This document shows positions 1-9,905 of a stretch of 55,738 bases of DNA, in pieces. This DNA comes from Gammaproteobacteria bacterium (lineage in GTDB: Bacteria > Pseudomonadota > Gammaproteobacteria > Pseudomonadales > Azotimanducaceae). Position numbers and translations under genes: made by a program. The notes beneath the pieces were generated by a model. The model ran no database searches. It saw only the letters and a list, made by a program, of their open reading frames with translations, and had not been told where the DNA came from. Where the stretch lies: the NCBI GenBank assembly GCA_028818795.1, contig JAPPND010000065.1, positions 1 to 55,738 of the forward strand, written 5' to 3'. Each line of letters begins with the position of its first letter. Positions within the stretch are counted from its first letter, which is position 1.

Positions 1-2
1 TA

Positions 3-3000
3 CCCGGACGGTTTCTCACAACAGGCTATGCCGCATGCTTCCTTTGGCCGCTGTTGGCCGGGATGGTGTTCCTGGCCTTCGACCGGGACCATCGAGACCG
101 CGCGGCGCGAATCATCGACGTACTGAATGTGCGCCCCGTGTCGAACCTCGCCATCGCGACCGGGCGACTGGTTGCGCTGGTCGCGGCGGGTTGGCTGGCC
201 GCAGCCACATTCGCGGCGGTGCTGCAGATCGGTGGGCTCGCCGGCGATCACCTGACCCGCGATGGGAACTGGGATGGTTGGCTAGGCCCCGTCGAACCCT
301 GGTCGCTTGCCGGGTTCCTCTTCGCGGACGCCCCAGCGGCACTCGCACTATGGTGCGCCCTCGTGATGTTCCTGACCGCGGTAGTTCGGAACCGGGTCGT
401 GGTCGTGGTGACTGCCCTCGCACTCTTGGGACTCTATGCCTGGTTGCTGCTCCAAGTCCCGTTGCGGCTGCTGCCCACCGTCTCCATGCTGTCCGGACTC
501 GGCGGATTCGCATCAGACATGCTGCCGCGTTTCCTAACGACGGCGTCTGGCGTTCAACACGCCATGGAGTTCCTGGCGGCAGGCGGTCTGGCGGCGCTTG
601 CGGCCGCGTGCATGGAACGGGTCGACGGCTGGCGGAAACGGCCCGTGCTGGTCTGCGGTGCCGGCTTGGTTCTCGCCGCCGGTTCGGGTCTCGCGGTTTT
701 GGCCAAGCCAGCGTTCGACGAAGGAAGTCAACGTGCCGCCTGGCTGGATGCGCACGTGCTGAACCGCGAAGCGCCTCGCGCGGACGTGACACGGGTGACG
801 GCGAAGGTTGCCATCGAACCCGCGAAGACCCTCGACATCGGCGTGACTCTCGACATGCGGCTGCCCGACGACGACACCGGGAACGATCTGGTGTTCTGCC
901 TCAACCCGGGGTTGCGCGTCGTGGACTTGCACGTCGATGGAAGGCGCATCCCGTACCGGTCGGAAAGCGGACTGCTCTTCCTGGCGGCGGCAGAGTTCGC
1001 GAACCGCGAGACGACGCTTCGATTGACGGCAACGGGAGTGCCGGATGCGCGTTTCGCCTATCTCGACAGTGGCGTGGATCCGCAGGCCATGGGCATCGCC
1101 GACGGGTACCTTCGAAACCTGGGCGCCGAGCCGATGATCTTCTCCGAGGACTACGCCGTGTTGCTTCCCGGCTTGCGGTGGCTCCCAGCGTCTGGCGTCA
1201 ATCTGACGGACCACCGACCCGACTTCTTCGAATTCGATGCAGAGGTGACGGTGCCATCCGATTGGCACGCGGTCGCGCCGGGGCGGCGGACGCCGCTGGG
1301 TGCAACGGAGAACTCTCGGCGATTTCGGTTTCGCAGCGCTTCCCCCGTTGCGGACGTGGGCGTTGTAGCCGGTCGATTCGAAAGGCGGGTCGCTTCGAGG
1401 TCCGGAATCGAGTTCGAACTGCTGGTGCATCCGTCCCACGGCCGCAGTGCCGACTACTTTGGCACCGCTCGGGAGCCCGCGCTTCGCTCGATCGAGATGC
1501 AGTTGGAGAAAGCGAAGCGGGTGGGTCTGCCCTACCCTTACGAGCGCTTCAGCGTGGTAGAGGTACCCGGAACCCTGCGCGGTTTCGGCGGCGGCTCGCA
1601 CATGGACACGGTCTTGGCGTTGCCGGGCATCGCTCTGCTGCGGGAATACGGGCTGCCCACCGTCCGCAAACTGATGCCGGCCCTTGGCGCGTATCCCACG
1701 ATGCTCTTCTACACCATGAACGATTTCAGCGGCGGCGACCCCCACATCGCGTTGTGGCGCAGCATGGTGCGGTTTCGTGCCGCCGCCACGGGGGACGGTG
1801 CAGCGGCGCTCGATCTGCTGACGGAGCGTTTGACGCAGGGCGTCCTCTTCGGCTATCAGCCCAGCTTCTTTTCGGCCCACCGTTTCGATGCCTCTGGCAG
1901 CGAGGGCCCGGTGGTCGAGGCGTTCGACCGCTTGATGGGTCGCGGGGAGGCGGTCGACGCCGAGTTGGAGCGCTCGGCCGCGCATGTCGCCGCATCGTCG
2001 GCGTTCGTCGATTCCGTGCTTGTCGACCTGCCCTTCTTCACCGATCCGAGGATGGCGTTCGAGATGTTGAATTTCAAAGGTGGGTTGTTGGCCCAGACAC
2101 TACGACATGGTTGGTCGGCCGATGCTACGGCGGCTTTGCTCCGTGAACTGCTGCGACGCCATGGTGGCGGCACGTACACGCTGGACGAACTCAAGGCCGT
2201 TGCCGAGTCCGCCGGTGCGCCGCTCGGATCGGTGGTGGGCGACTGGTGGGCACAGTCCGCTCTTCCGGCATTCACGGTCTCGCCGCTCGAAGCGTACCGC
2301 CTGAAGGACGGCCCGGGCGGGCCGCGCTATCAACTCCGGGTGCACGTGTGCAACGACGAAGCAGTTCCGGGATTGGTGCGTATGCACTGCCGGGGCGACG
2401 CGAGGGCGTCGTTCGCCCTCGGACGACCCGTCCCGGTCGCGCCCGGGATGTGCGTGGAACTCGGCGAGGTGATCGGCTTTCGCCCGACGGCGGCAGGCAT
2501 CGATCCCTACCTATCCCGCAACGGCTCCATGATCCGGCTGGTCGTCCCCAACATCGATGCCGAGCAGATGATCGGCACCGAGCCTTTGATCGGTCCGCAG
2601 GAGAGCGCATGGCGTCCCCCGGAAAGCGAGGGCGTCCTGGTCGACGACCTCGATGCAGGATTTTCTCAGGACGAGGGGCAAGGTTCCGTGTCCGATCTGC
2701 GGATATGGCGCCGCAAGCCAACCTGGATCCGCGCCGAAACACCTAGAAGCTGGGGGAAGTACGTGCGCTCCGCAGTGTGGTCGGAACCCGGCCAGGGCAG
2801 CCGCAGCGCCACTTTCCGCGCAGAACTACCGACCCCGGGCCGGTGGCGGCTGGAATACCACCTGCCCGGTCCACACATCGACATCCTGGGCGGCAGCGTC
2901 GGCATGAGCGTGAGGCACGTGACGGGGCGGCGTGAGCTCGGACTCTACGAAATGATGCTCGTTGAACGGACCGACGAGGGCGAGAAGCGGACACCAATCG

Positions 3001-3152
3001 AGTTCGACGGCAGCATCGCCGAGGAAGGCTGGAACCGCGTTGGCGACTTCGACCTGACTTCCTCCAACGTGTCTCTGGTCGTGACGGATCGCACAGACGG
3101 AGAGGTGGTCGTTGCCGATGCCATCCGCTGGCGAACGCTTGAGGATCGATAG
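3..3152 (+). CDS. ABC-2 type permease fused to a degenerate M1-peptidase-like domain (5'-partial)
   Basis: The frame is open from the left edge of the window, so the real start lies outside; the first internal ATG is at 54. About 1,049 residues are visible. The first ~230 residues are hydrophobic with several likely membrane segments (for example VTALALLGLYAWLLL and CGAGLVLAAGSGLAVLAK), as in ABC-2 permeases. A long soluble part follows that resembles the M1 aminopeptidase region found fused to such permeases. The zinc motif HExxH is absent; the segment near 1590-1630 reads GGGSHMDTVLALPG, so peptidase activity is doubtful. The last ~120 residues, ending in VVVADAIRW, look like a golvesin/Xly carbohydrate-binding-like domain, an addition I do not associate with this family. 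The matching ATPase is presumably upstream, outside the window. The architecture is inferred by eye; the coding frame is secure. Confidence 0.75.
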   Translation, partial: PGRFLTTGYAACFLWPLLAGMVFLAFDRDHRDRAARIIDVLNVRPVSNLAIATGRLVALVAAGWLAAATFAAVLQIGGLAGDHLTRDGNWDGWLGPVEPWSLAGFLFADAPAALALWCALVMFLTAVVRNRVVVVVTALALLGLYAWLLLQVPLRLLPTVSMLSGLGGFASDMLPRFLTTASGVQHAMEFLAAGGLAALAAACMERVDGWRKRPVLVCGAGLVLAAGSGLAVLAKPAFDEGSQRAAWLDAHVLNREAPRADVTRVTAKVAIEPAKTLDIGVTLDMRLPDDDTGNDLVFCLNPGLRVVDLHVDGRRIPYRSESGLLFLAAAEFANRETTLRLTATGVPDARFAYLDSGVDPQAMGIADGYLRNLGAEPMIFSEDYAVLLPGLRWLPASGVNLTDHRPDFFEFDAEVTVPSDWHAVAPGRRTPLGATENSRRFRFRSASPVADVGVVAGRFERRVASRSGIEFELLVHPSHGRSADYFGTAREPALRSIEMQLEKAKRVGLPYPYERFSVVEVPGTLRGFGGGSHMDTVLALPGIALLREYGLPTVRKLMPALGAYPTMLFYTMNDFSGGDPHIALWRSMVRFRAAATGDGAAALDLLTERLTQGVLFGYQPSFFSAHRFDASGSEGPVVEAFDRLMGRGEAVDAELERSAAHVAASSAFVDSVLVDLPFFTDPRMAFEMLNFKGGLLAQTLRHGWSADATAALLRELLRRHGGGTYTLDELKAVAESAGAPLGSVVGDWWAQSALPAFTVSPLEAYRLKDGPGGPRYQLRVHVCNDEAVPGLVRMHCRGDARASFALGRPVPVAPGMCVELGEVIGFRPTAAGIDPYLSRNGSMIRLVVPNIDAEQMIGTEPLIGPQESAWRPPESEGVLVDDLDAGFSQDEGQGSVSDLRIWRRKPTWIRAETPRSWGKYVRSAVWSEPGQGSRSATFRAELPTPGRWRLEYHLPGPHIDILGGSVGMSVRHVTGRRELGLYEMMLVERTDEGEKRTPIEFDGSIAEEGWNRVGDFDLTSSNVSLVVTDRTDGEVVVADAIRWRTLEDR

Positions 3153-3280
3153 GGCCAAGTCCGCCGTCTCGACGAGTTCCCCAAAAATCGCGCTGTAGTG
3201 CGGCGGCATCCGTCGCCATGCTCGTTGCGAGCCCCGCACCCATCGGCTACGGTGCCGGTTGGCCGGAATGTAAGCGAGCC

Positions 3281-4051
3281 ATGGGCAAGAACATCAAGGA
3301 GGCGGTGCGGGAAGTCTGCCTCGGGCTTCCCGAGGCCGAGGAACGTGCCGGCCACGGCATGCCGGACTACCGGGTAGCCGGCAAGGTATTCGCAATGCTT
3401 GCGATAAACCATCACGGCGATGGACGGATCGCGTTGTGGGTCCATGCGCCGCCGGGTGCCCAGCACCTGCATGTCGAAGGCGAACCCGCCTACTACTTCG
3501 TACCGCCCTACGTGGGGCCGAGGGGCTGGCTCGGCGTGCATCTCGACCAGGGCAACGACTGGTACGCCATCGCGGCGCGCGTTCGGGAAGCCTACGTGAA
3601 CGTCGCCCCCGGACATCTGATCGAACAACTGGGCGAACCCATCGACATCGAGCCGCCGACGGAAACGGTGGATCCGGAGGAATTCGATCCGCTGACGGCA
3701 CCCCACGCCCGGGAGAAACTCGACGATCTCCGCGGCTTCGTCGCCGCGCTACCCGAGACCTCCGAAGGCAGGCAATTCGGGACACCGGCGTTCAAGGCCG
3801 GCAAGAAGACGTTCCTCACCGTGTTTCGACATGGGGGGCGGATGCGCCTGGAGTTCTGGGTCGGGCCAGAGCTTCAGGCCACGCTCACCGACGATCCGCG
3901 TTTCGTCATCCCCCGCTACATCGGACACCGGGGTTGGATCGACCTCGACGTGGAAGACGCCATCGACTGGGACGAAGTGCATGAACTCGCCCTTGGGAGC
4001 TATCGCCACTTCGCCTTGAAGCGCATGTTGAAGGCTCTCGAGGAACCGTAG
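3281..4051 (+). CDS. Tandem MmcQ/YjbR-family (DUF1801-like fold) protein
   Basis: A 256-residue protein made of two similar halves. Each half opens with an alpha-helical segment followed by a G(T/M)P-type strand: VCLGLPEAEERAGHGMPDYR in the first and FVAALPETSEGRQFGTPAFK in the second. Each half continues with (Y/F)V(P/I)P(P/R)Y(V/I)G-R-GW: FVPPYVGPRGWLGV and FVIPRYIGHRGWIDL. This is the pattern of the YjbR/MmcQ small DNA-binding-like fold, which usually occurs as a single ~120-residue unit, so this is an internal duplication. The ATG at 3281 (MGKNIKE) is preferred over the upstream ATG at 3218, which would add 21 residues unlike the family. The molecular role of the family is not settled. 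It stands alone: 128 bases separate it from the preceding gene and 328 from the next. Confidence 0.8.
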   Translation: MGKNIKEAVREVCLGLPEAEERAGHGMPDYRVAGKVFAMLAINHHGDGRIALWVHAPPGAQHLHVEGEPAYYFVPPYVGPRGWLGVHLDQGNDWYAIAARVREAYVNVAPGHLIEQLGEPIDIEPPTETVDPEEFDPLTAPHAREKLDDLRGFVAALPETSEGRQFGTPAFKAGKKTFLTVFRHGGRMRLEFWVGPELQATLTDDPRFVIPRYIGHRGWIDLDVEDAIDWDEVHELALGSYRHFALKRMLKALEEP

Positions 4052-4107
4052 GGGACGGGCCGAGGAGTCCGCGCCGCAGCGGCATCAAGTGCCGGCAACC
4101 CCAATGC

Positions 4108-4133
4108 GGGCGACGACAAGCGTCGCCCCTACG
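4108..4133. repeat. REP-like hairpin, copy 1
   Basis: A perfect 8-bp stem, GGGCGACG paired with CGTCGCCC around the loop ACAAG, followed by CTAC. Closely related hairpins with the same GGGCGAC stem and trailing CTAC occur at 17253, 22543 and 37692. It lies in the 328-base gap between the YjbR-like gene and the oxidoreductase operon. The rest of that gap holds a GTCACA direct repeat and no recognisable gene. Confidence 0.65.
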
Positions 4134-4202
4134 GGCCGATCATCGGATCTGCGATCCCAAACCGGCGAGCCCTCGCGGACTATCCCAATCAAGAACATAG
4201 CC

Positions 4203-4219
4203 GTCACAAAAGTGTCACA
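4203..4219. promoter_or_regulatory. Direct repeat GTCACA-N5-GTCACA upstream of the molybdenum oxidoreductase genes
   Basis: Two identical GTCACA hexamers begin 11 bases apart, one helical turn, about 160 bases before the start of the iron-sulfur subunit. It is the only AT-richer island in the gap and could bind a regulator. This is a pattern observation with no supporting family knowledge. Confidence 0.25.
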
Positions 4220-4379
4220 TTTGGGTTGGCGGGGTGGCTGGGGAGTCCATCAGAGACGTGTTTCGGGCATCTGGAGGCCCTCGCATGGGCGCTGATGGTC
4301 GCGAACCGGCCAAGGGATCGTTGCCGCTGGCCCCGGTGCGAAGTAGAGTCATTGTCGAGGCTCATCACCGGTAGAACGC

Positions 4380-4850
4380 ATGGGACACAAACTCAACGTT
4401 AACGGAGACGCCGTCGACATCGACGTCTCCGGCGACACGCCACTCCTGTGGGTGTTGCGGGATCATCTCGGACTGACTGGCACGAAGTACGGCTGCGGCG
4501 GCGGCTACTGCGGGGCCTGCACCGTGCATGTGGACGGCGCGGCGACTCGATCCTGTCAACTGCCAGTGTCCACGCTGCCAGGCAAAGCAATCCGGACGAT
4601 CGAAACCTTGGAAGATCGCCATCCGGCACTCGTCAAGACCTGGATCGACAACAACGTCGCCCAGTGCGGCTACTGCCAGTCCGGCCAGCTCATGTCGGCC
4701 TCCGCCCTGCTCGACGGCAATCCGAAGCCAACCGACGCCGACATCGATGCCGCCATGACCGGCAACATCTGCCGTTGCGGAACGTACGTCCGAATCCGCG
4801 CCGCCATCCGCCAGGCGGCTGGCCAAACCGCTGCCGGAGGAGCTGGATGA
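4380..4850 (+). CDS. iorA: Isoquinoline 1-oxidoreductase-type 2Fe-2S subunit
   Basis: A 156-residue small subunit of the xanthine-oxidase family carrying two 2Fe-2S clusters. The plant-type ferredoxin motif [17 protein letters not shown] with the downstream Cys in RSCQLP binds the first cluster. The C-terminal helical motif GYCQSGQ...ICRCGTY binds the second. It passes electrons from the molybdenum subunit to an acceptor, usually a periplasmic cytochrome. The length is normal for the family. Its stop overlaps the start of the large subunit by four bases (ATGA at 4847-4850), so the two are translationally coupled. The substrate cannot be read from sequence; related enzymes hydroxylate N-heterocycles or oxidise aldehydes. 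Confidence 0.9.
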   Translation: MGHKLNVNGDAVDIDVSGDTPLLWVLRDHLGLTGTKYGCGGGYCGACTVHVDGAATRSCQLPVSTLPGKAIRTIETLEDRHPALVKTWIDNNVAQCGYCQSGQLMSASALLDGNPKPTDADIDAAMTGNICRCGTYVRIRAAIRQAAGQTAAGGAG

Positions 4851-7075
4851 TGGACACGATCACCAATTTCTCACCCCTCTCCTCCCTCTCCCCCGAGTGC
4901 TCCCGCCGCCGGTTCCTGGGCGTGTCCGGCGTGCTCGTGCTGGGCGCATCCCTACCGGTGCAACGCGCCCTAGGGCAGACGGCCGCCCCCACGACCTTCG
5001 CTCCCAATCTGTGGCTTGCCATCGACGGCGACGGCACGGTGCGCGCGACGGTCCACCGGTCGGAAATGGGACAGGGCATTCGCACCGCGCTGACGCAGGT
5101 GATCGCCGACGAGTTGGATGCCGACTGGTCCCGCGTCGAGGTCGTCCAGGCCCAGGGCGACGTCAAGTACGGGGATCAGAACACCGACGGCTCGAGGAGC
5201 ATCACGCAGAACTACGATCGGCTGCGCGCCGCCGGTGCCACCGCCCGGCTCATGCTGCGCCAAGCCGCGGCCAAGCACTGGGGCGTTGCAGTGGACACGG
5301 TGAGGGCGGGCAACCACGAGGTCGTGCACGCCGCGAGCGGTCGCCGTCTCGGCTACGGCGAACTCGCATCGCAAGCGGCAATGCTGCCGGTTCCCGAGAA
5401 TGCGCCCTTGAAAAAGGAAACGGAGCACCGCTACATCGGCAAGCCCGTGACCCACGTCGACGCGGGCGACATCGCGCGCGGCAAGGGGACGTTCGGCGCC
5501 GATTTCTCCTTGCCGAACATGGCCACCGCGGTCGTGGTCCGCTGTCCCTGGCTCGGCGGCGGCGTCAAGTCCATTGCCAACAAGCCCACGGACGAACCCG
5601 GGCTTGTTGCGATCGAGACCCTGGATGCGGCACCGAGTGCCGGCCCGGTTTTCGCACCCTTGGGCGGGGTCGGCGTCGTCGCGGAAGACACGTGGACGGC
5701 GATGCGCGTTGCCCAGGGTCTCAACATCGAGTGGACCGGGAGTCCGAACCAGACCTTCGACAGCAACGAGCTACGCCACGCCCTGCGCGATGCCGTGGCG
5801 AAACCCGGCACGCCGGTGCCGGGCTCGGAGAAGGGCGACGTGGACGCGGTGTTCGCCGCCGGCGGCACCGAACTGTCGGCAACCTACGAAACACCGTTCC
5901 TCTCGCACGCCCCCATGGAGCCACCGGTTGCCGTGGCCGACGTGACCGAGGAACGTTGCGTCGTGCATGCGCCGTTGCAGGATCCGCAGTCGGCGCGACC
6001 CATGATCGCCGCGCAGGCCGGTTTGACGCCCGACAAGGTGGAGGTGACGCCGACATTGCTCGGCGGCGCGTTCGGGCGCAAGTCGAAACCGGACTTCGCG
6101 CTGGAAGCGGTCGAACTGTCCAAGCGCGTCAAGCGCCCGGTGCGCGTGCAGTGGCTGCGCGAGGACGACATCCGTCACGACTACCTGCACGCGTCGAGCG
6201 CGCAGCATCACCGCGCGGTGATCGACGACGAGGGCAAGCCCACGGCTTGGCTGCAACGCTCCGCGTTCCCGTCGATCACGACCGTATTTGCGGCCCAAGC
6301 CGTGCAACCGGCCCCCTGGGAGCTGGAAATGGGCTTCTCCAATCTCCCCTACACGGTCGCGAACCAACGCATGGAGTCCGCCGGCATCCGTCCCGGTGCC
6401 CGGGTCGGCTGGCTGCGTTCGGTGTGCAACATCTTCCACGCGTTCTCCGCGAACGTGTTCGCGGACGAGATGGCGTCCGCCGTCGGGCGGGATCCCATCG
6501 AGCATCGCCTGTCCCTGATTCCGGCAAGCGGCAAGCTGAAGCAACCGGGCCAGCCCGCCCCGCCGGGCCACGAGCTTGACTTCGCCCGGTTGCGACACGT
6601 CATCGAACGAGTTCGCAAACTGTCCGACTGGGATAGTCCCCGACCGGAGGGTGTGGGGCTCGGATTCGCGGTGCATCACAGTTTCCGCTCGTACGTGGCA
6701 ACCGTGCTGGAAGCAAGCATGGCGAACGGTCGGCCACGCGTATCGAACGCCTACGTGGTCCTGGACTGCGGAACGTACGTCAACCCCGATACATGCGTCG
6801 CGCAGATGGAGGGTGCGGTAGTGTTCGGCCTGTCGCTATCGCTCTACGGCGACATCGCGCTGAAGGAAGGCGCGGTGGTGCAGAGCAACTTCCACGACTA
6901 CCCCATGCTGCGCATCGCCGAGGCACCGGCTACCAAGGTCGAACTCGTTCCCGCCCAGGGTCGTCTTCCGGCCGGCGTCGGCGAGCCCGGCGTACCGCCT
7001 GTGGCACCGGCGTTGTCCAACGCGTTGTTTGCCGCGACAGGAACGCGGCATCGCACGTTGCCCATACGCGCCTGA
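4847..7075 (+). CDS. iorB: Molybdopterin-binding aldehyde/isoquinoline oxidoreductase large subunit, Tat-exported
   Basis: A 742-residue catalytic subunit binding molybdopterin cytosine dinucleotide. The start ATG at 4847 overlaps the stop of the small subunit and follows a strong GGAGGAG ribosome site. A twin-arginine signal is visible at residues ~17-40 ([16 protein letters not shown]), so the complex is exported folded to the periplasm. Family motifs include [11 protein letters not shown] near the N-terminus, [12 protein letters not shown] in the cofactor-binding core, and [14 protein letters not shown] near the C-terminus, whose Glu is the expected catalytic base. The length is typical of single-chain IorB proteins. 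An XdhC-type maturation partner is not seen nearby. The physiological substrate is unknown; the naming follows the closest architecture only. Confidence 0.9.
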   Translation: MMDTITNFSPLSSLSPECSRRRFLGVSGVLVLGASLPVQRALGQTAAPTTFAPNLWLAIDGDGTVRATVHRSEMGQGIRTALTQVIADELDADWSRVEVVQAQGDVKYGDQNTDGSRSITQNYDRLRAAGATARLMLRQAAAKHWGVAVDTVRAGNHEVVHAASGRRLGYGELASQAAMLPVPENAPLKKETEHRYIGKPVTHVDAGDIARGKGTFGADFSLPNMATAVVVRCPWLGGGVKSIANKPTDEPGLVAIETLDAAPSAGPVFAPLGGVGVVAEDTWTAMRVAQGLNIEWTGSPNQTFDSNELRHALRDAVAKPGTPVPGSEKGDVDAVFAAGGTELSATYETPFLSHAPMEPPVAVADVTEERCVVHAPLQDPQSARPMIAAQAGLTPDKVEVTPTLLGGAFGRKSKPDFALEAVELSKRVKRPVRVQWLREDDIRHDYLHASSAQHHRAVIDDEGKPTAWLQRSAFPSITTVFAAQAVQPAPWELEMGFSNLPYTVANQRMESAGIRPGARVGWLRSVCNIFHAFSANVFADEMASAVGRDPIEHRLSLIPASGKLKQPGQPAPPGHELDFARLRHVIERVRKLSDWDSPRPEGVGLGFAVHHSFRSYVATVLEASMANGRPRVSNAYVVLDCGTYVNPDTCVAQMEGAVVFGLSLSLYGDIALKEGAVVQSNFHDYPMLRIAEAPATKVELVPAQGRLPAGVGEPGVPPVAPALSNALFAATGTRHRTLPIRA

Positions 7076-7107
7076 TCCGGCACGGGGAGACCGGCACCCC
7101 GGTGTCC

Positions 7108-7947
7108 ATGCGCACCACCCGAGCGGCGTGCTTCGCCCTCGCAATCCTGTTCGCAGGTTGCGAGGAGCCCGCGCCCCGGTTCGAGGCGCCGCTGGCGTCC
7201 GGTGTCGTCACGCTCCCGATGCTGGATACGCAGCGGTTCGACGCCATGATGTCGCCTTCGGGGCTCATCGCCGCGTTCCAGGGCAGCGGTTCGGCCGTAG
7301 CCGTCGATGCGCCGGAAGTACGCAACTCGCTCGTGATCGCGCACCTGATGCGCGCCGAGTTCGAGCCGGTGATCCTCGGTGCCAATAGCATCGCGATGGA
7401 CGCACTGATCGACGGCGGTCATACGCTGATCGTGGGTAGCGGTTTCGTATCCGTCTTCGACCCCGTCTCACCCCTCGGCCTTCTCCAACTGGACGGCAAG
7501 GTGCAGAGCGAACTCACGCCCCACGGCTACACGCGTATTCTCGGCGTAGGCGACGGGGAACTCCGCATCATCGGGCGCCGGGACTACCACCCGGGACTGT
7601 TCGAATCGGCCATCCAAGTCGGTCCAGGCGTCGTCGAGCAGGGCAAACTCGACATCCGGCCGCAGGAGCGCGAGTTGCCGCCCTACATCCGCGCCTTCGT
7701 CGCCACCTGCGACGACCGCTGGCTCGCCGGGATCGCACAGGCGCCGATGCACCTCTACGATGTCGGCGAATCGCTCGTGGCCTACTTCGCAAGCAATTCC
7801 CTCGCCTGTGACGAGGTCGTCAACCTGTCCGGAGACCGCGAGGCATTGTTGGCGCTCATCAGCGACGACCGGCGGAGCATCGCCTACTTCGGCAATCCCA
7901 CGCTCCCGAAAGCGTCCGTTGTCGCGTTTCGAGCACACGCGCGCTAA
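7108..7947 (+). CDS. Putative lipoprotein of unknown function
   Basis: A 279-residue protein with an N-terminal hydrophobic stretch ending in the lipobox LFAGC at residues ~14-18, so it is probably lipid-anchored. The mature part is mostly short strands rich in V, G and D (for example TLIVGSGFVSVFDPVS and LLALISDDRRSIAYFG), consistent with a beta-propeller or beta-sandwich, but I recognise no family. The ATG at 7108 is used; an in-frame GTG at 7102 is possible. It begins 32 bases after the molybdenum subunit and ends 24 bases before the luciferase-like gene, so it may belong to the same transcript. Confidence 0.65.
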   Translation: MRTTRAACFALAILFAGCEEPAPRFEAPLASGVVTLPMLDTQRFDAMMSPSGLIAAFQGSGSAVAVDAPEVRNSLVIAHLMRAEFEPVILGANSIAMDALIDGGHTLIVGSGFVSVFDPVSPLGLLQLDGKVQSELTPHGYTRILGVGDGELRIIGRRDYHPGLFESAIQVGPGVVEQGKLDIRPQERELPPYIRAFVATCDDRWLAGIAQAPMHLYDVGESLVAYFASNSLACDEVVNLSGDREALLALISDDRRSIAYFGNPTLPKASVVAFRAHAR

Positions 7948-7971
7948 GCCCACCTGAGAAGGAGCCAACAC

Positions 7972-9042
7972 ATGGAGACCGGCGTCTGCGTCGCCTCCCA
8001 CATCAACGACGTCGACTACGTGGTGCGCGCCGAGGAGCTTGGCTACTCCCACGCCTGGCTGGCGGACAGCCAGATGCTGTGGTCCGACTGCTACGCCGCG
8101 CTGGCTCTCGCAGCGACGCGAACAAGCCGCATCAACCTCGGCACCGGGGTCGCCATCACCGGCACGCGCCCGGCACCCAACAACGCTTCCGGCATCGCCA
8201 CGGTCAATGCGCTGGCCCCGGGCCGCACCTTCTTCGGCGTCGGTTCCGGCAACACGGCCATGCGCGTGATGGGTCTCCCGCCGCAGCGGATCGCCGAGTT
8301 CGACCGCTATCTGGCCACCGTGGCCCCACTGCTGCGCGGCGAGGAGGCCATCTACCACCACGGCGACAAGGCGCTCCCCATCCGTCATGTCATGCCCGAC
8401 GACGGCTTCGTGAACTTCAAGGAGCCAATCCCGATGTACGTGTCGGGGTTCGGCCCGAAGTCCCTGGGCCTCGCCGGCAAGCATGGCGACGGTGCGGTGC
8501 TCGCGCTACCCGCCAATCCCGCAGTCATGGCAAACATCTGGCGGATGATCGAAACCGGCGCCGCCGAGGCGGGTCGTGCCATCGACCGCGACGCCTACTA
8601 CACCACGGCACTCACCACGATGGTCGTGCTCGACCCGGGCGAGGCGGTCGATTCGCCGCGCGTGAAATCCGAGTGCGGTGCCATGGCCATGGCCGCCGTG
8701 CACTTCGCCTACGACCAGTTCCGCAACTTCGGGCGCCGTCCGTCCGGCTACCTGCTCGGCATCTGGGACGACTACCGGGCCATGATCGAGTCCTACCCCG
8801 CCGAACGCCGCCATCAGCGCATCCACGGTGGCCACAACTGTTGGGTCCTGCCAGAGGAGGAGAGATTCCTGACCCCGGAGATTCTCCGGTCGACGGCGAT
8901 GATCGGCGAGCGCGACGTGCTCATCGAGCGCTTGTCGGTGCTCGCCGACGCGGGCTTGGACCAGATCATGATCCTGCCCAACTTCGATACCCGGTTCGAC
9001 GTTCTCGAACGGGTTGCGAAAGACATCATCCCCAACGTGTAA
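7972..9042 (+). CDS. Luciferase-like (LLM class) flavin/F420-dependent oxidoreductase
   Basis: A 356-residue TIM-barrel oxidoreductase of the bacterial luciferase-like superfamily. It shows the family pattern: an early EELGYSHAWLADSQ strand-helix, then RINLGTGVAITGTRPAP, then GRTFFGVGSGNTA, and IPMYVSGFGPKSLGLAGKHGDG in the second half. A ribosome site (GAGAAGGAG) precedes the ATG at 7972. Members use FMN or F420 to oxidise or reduce diverse substrates, and some are methylene-tetrahydromethanopterin-reductase-like. The cofactor cannot be decided here. The next gene begins 11 bases downstream, so they are co-transcribed. Confidence 0.85.
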   Translation: METGVCVASHINDVDYVVRAEELGYSHAWLADSQMLWSDCYAALALAATRTSRINLGTGVAITGTRPAPNNASGIATVNALAPGRTFFGVGSGNTAMRVMGLPPQRIAEFDRYLATVAPLLRGEEAIYHHGDKALPIRHVMPDDGFVNFKEPIPMYVSGFGPKSLGLAGKHGDGAVLALPANPAVMANIWRMIETGAAEAGRAIDRDAYYTTALTTMVVLDPGEAVDSPRVKSECGAMAMAAVHFAYDQFRNFGRRPSGYLLGIWDDYRAMIESYPAERRHQRIHGGHNCWVLPEEERFLTPEILRSTAMIGERDVLIERLSVLADAGLDQIMILPNFDTRFDVLERVAKDIIPNV

Positions 9043-9053
9043 GCGAGCCAACC

Positions 9054-9905
9054 ATGCTGACCGGAAGCTGCCTGTGCGGCGACATCGCCTTCGAGATCGA
9101 CGGCCCCCTCGATCTCATCGCCCACTGCCACTGCTCCATGTGCCGCAAGTTCCACGGCTCGGCGTTCGCCACCTACGCGGGTGCCGAACCGGATCACTTC
9201 CATTGGCGCCAAGGGGAGAACAAGGTCGTCCATTACCGTTCATCCGCGAACGGCTGGCGCAACTTCTGCCCGCGCTGCGGCTCTGCCGTTCCCGCTTGTC
9301 CCGAGGGCGGCCCGTTCGCGGCCATACCGCTCGGAAACGTCGCCGAGGACCCGGGCAAACGGCCAAGCTCGCATTGGTTCGTGGGTTCGAAAGCCCCCTG
9401 GCACGATATCCCGGACGACGTTCCGCGACATGACACCTACCCGAGCGAATTCGGGACCGATGCCGTCGCGACCGACCGTCCCCAGCGCACCGCCACGACG
9501 CCCCGCGCCACAGGCGGGAGTTGCCTGTGCGGTGCGGTGACCTTCGAGTTCGACGGCCAGCCCGAGCGCATGGTCAACTGCCACTGCTCCCGCTGCCGCC
9601 GAGCCATGAGCGCCGCCTACGCGACCATGACGATGGTGCCGGTCGATGCCTTCCGCTGGCTAGCCGGGGAAGACCACCTCGTCAACTACAAGATGCCGGA
9701 GGCCAAGGTGAAAGGCACCGCCTTCTGCCGAACCTGCGGGTCACAAATGCCCCGCCGGCGGACCGAGGAACAGATGCAGATTCCCGCCGGCTGCTTGGAT
9801 GACGACCCCGGCATGCGGCCGGCGGCCAACATTTTCACGGCATCGAAAGCGTCCTGGTCGGTCGTCGACGAGCGCTTGCCTGGGTTTCCGGGACCGCCTC
9901 CTTAG
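9054..9905 (+). CDS. Double-domain GFA (glutathione-dependent formaldehyde-activating-like) protein
   Basis: A 283-residue protein with two complete GFA/CENP-V-type zinc domains. The first has GSCLCGDIAFEIDG, CHCSMCRKFHG and FCPRCGSAVP (residues ~4-85). The second has GSCLCGAVTFEFDG, CHCSRCRRAMS and FCRTCGSQMP (residues ~155-240). Each has the expected structural and catalytic cysteines. Single-domain proteins are usual, so this is a tandem fusion. Despite the family name, most members are not proven to act on S-hydroxymethylglutathione. It is co-directional with the LLM oxidoreductase. A formaldehyde link would fit the demethylating enzymes elsewhere in the window, but that is inference. Confidence 0.85.
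   Translation: MLTGSCLCGDIAFEIDGPLDLIAHCHCSMCRKFHGSAFATYAGAEPDHFHWRQGENKVVHYRSSANGWRNFCPRCGSAVPACPEGGPFAAIPLGNVAEDPGKRPSSHWFVGSKAPWHDIPDDVPRHDTYPSEFGTDAVATDRPQRTATTPRATGGSCLCGAVTFEFDGQPERMVNCHCSRCRRAMSAAYATMTMVPVDAFRWLAGEDHLVNYKMPEAKVKGTAFCRTCGSQMPRRRTEEQMQIPAGCLDDDPGMRPAANIFTASKASWSVVDERLPGFPGPPP

Noticed and set aside
35-2146. Plus-strand frame of 703 codons overlapping the first gene
   Set aside because: Arg-rich shadow frame; the other frame carries membrane segments and family-like sequence.
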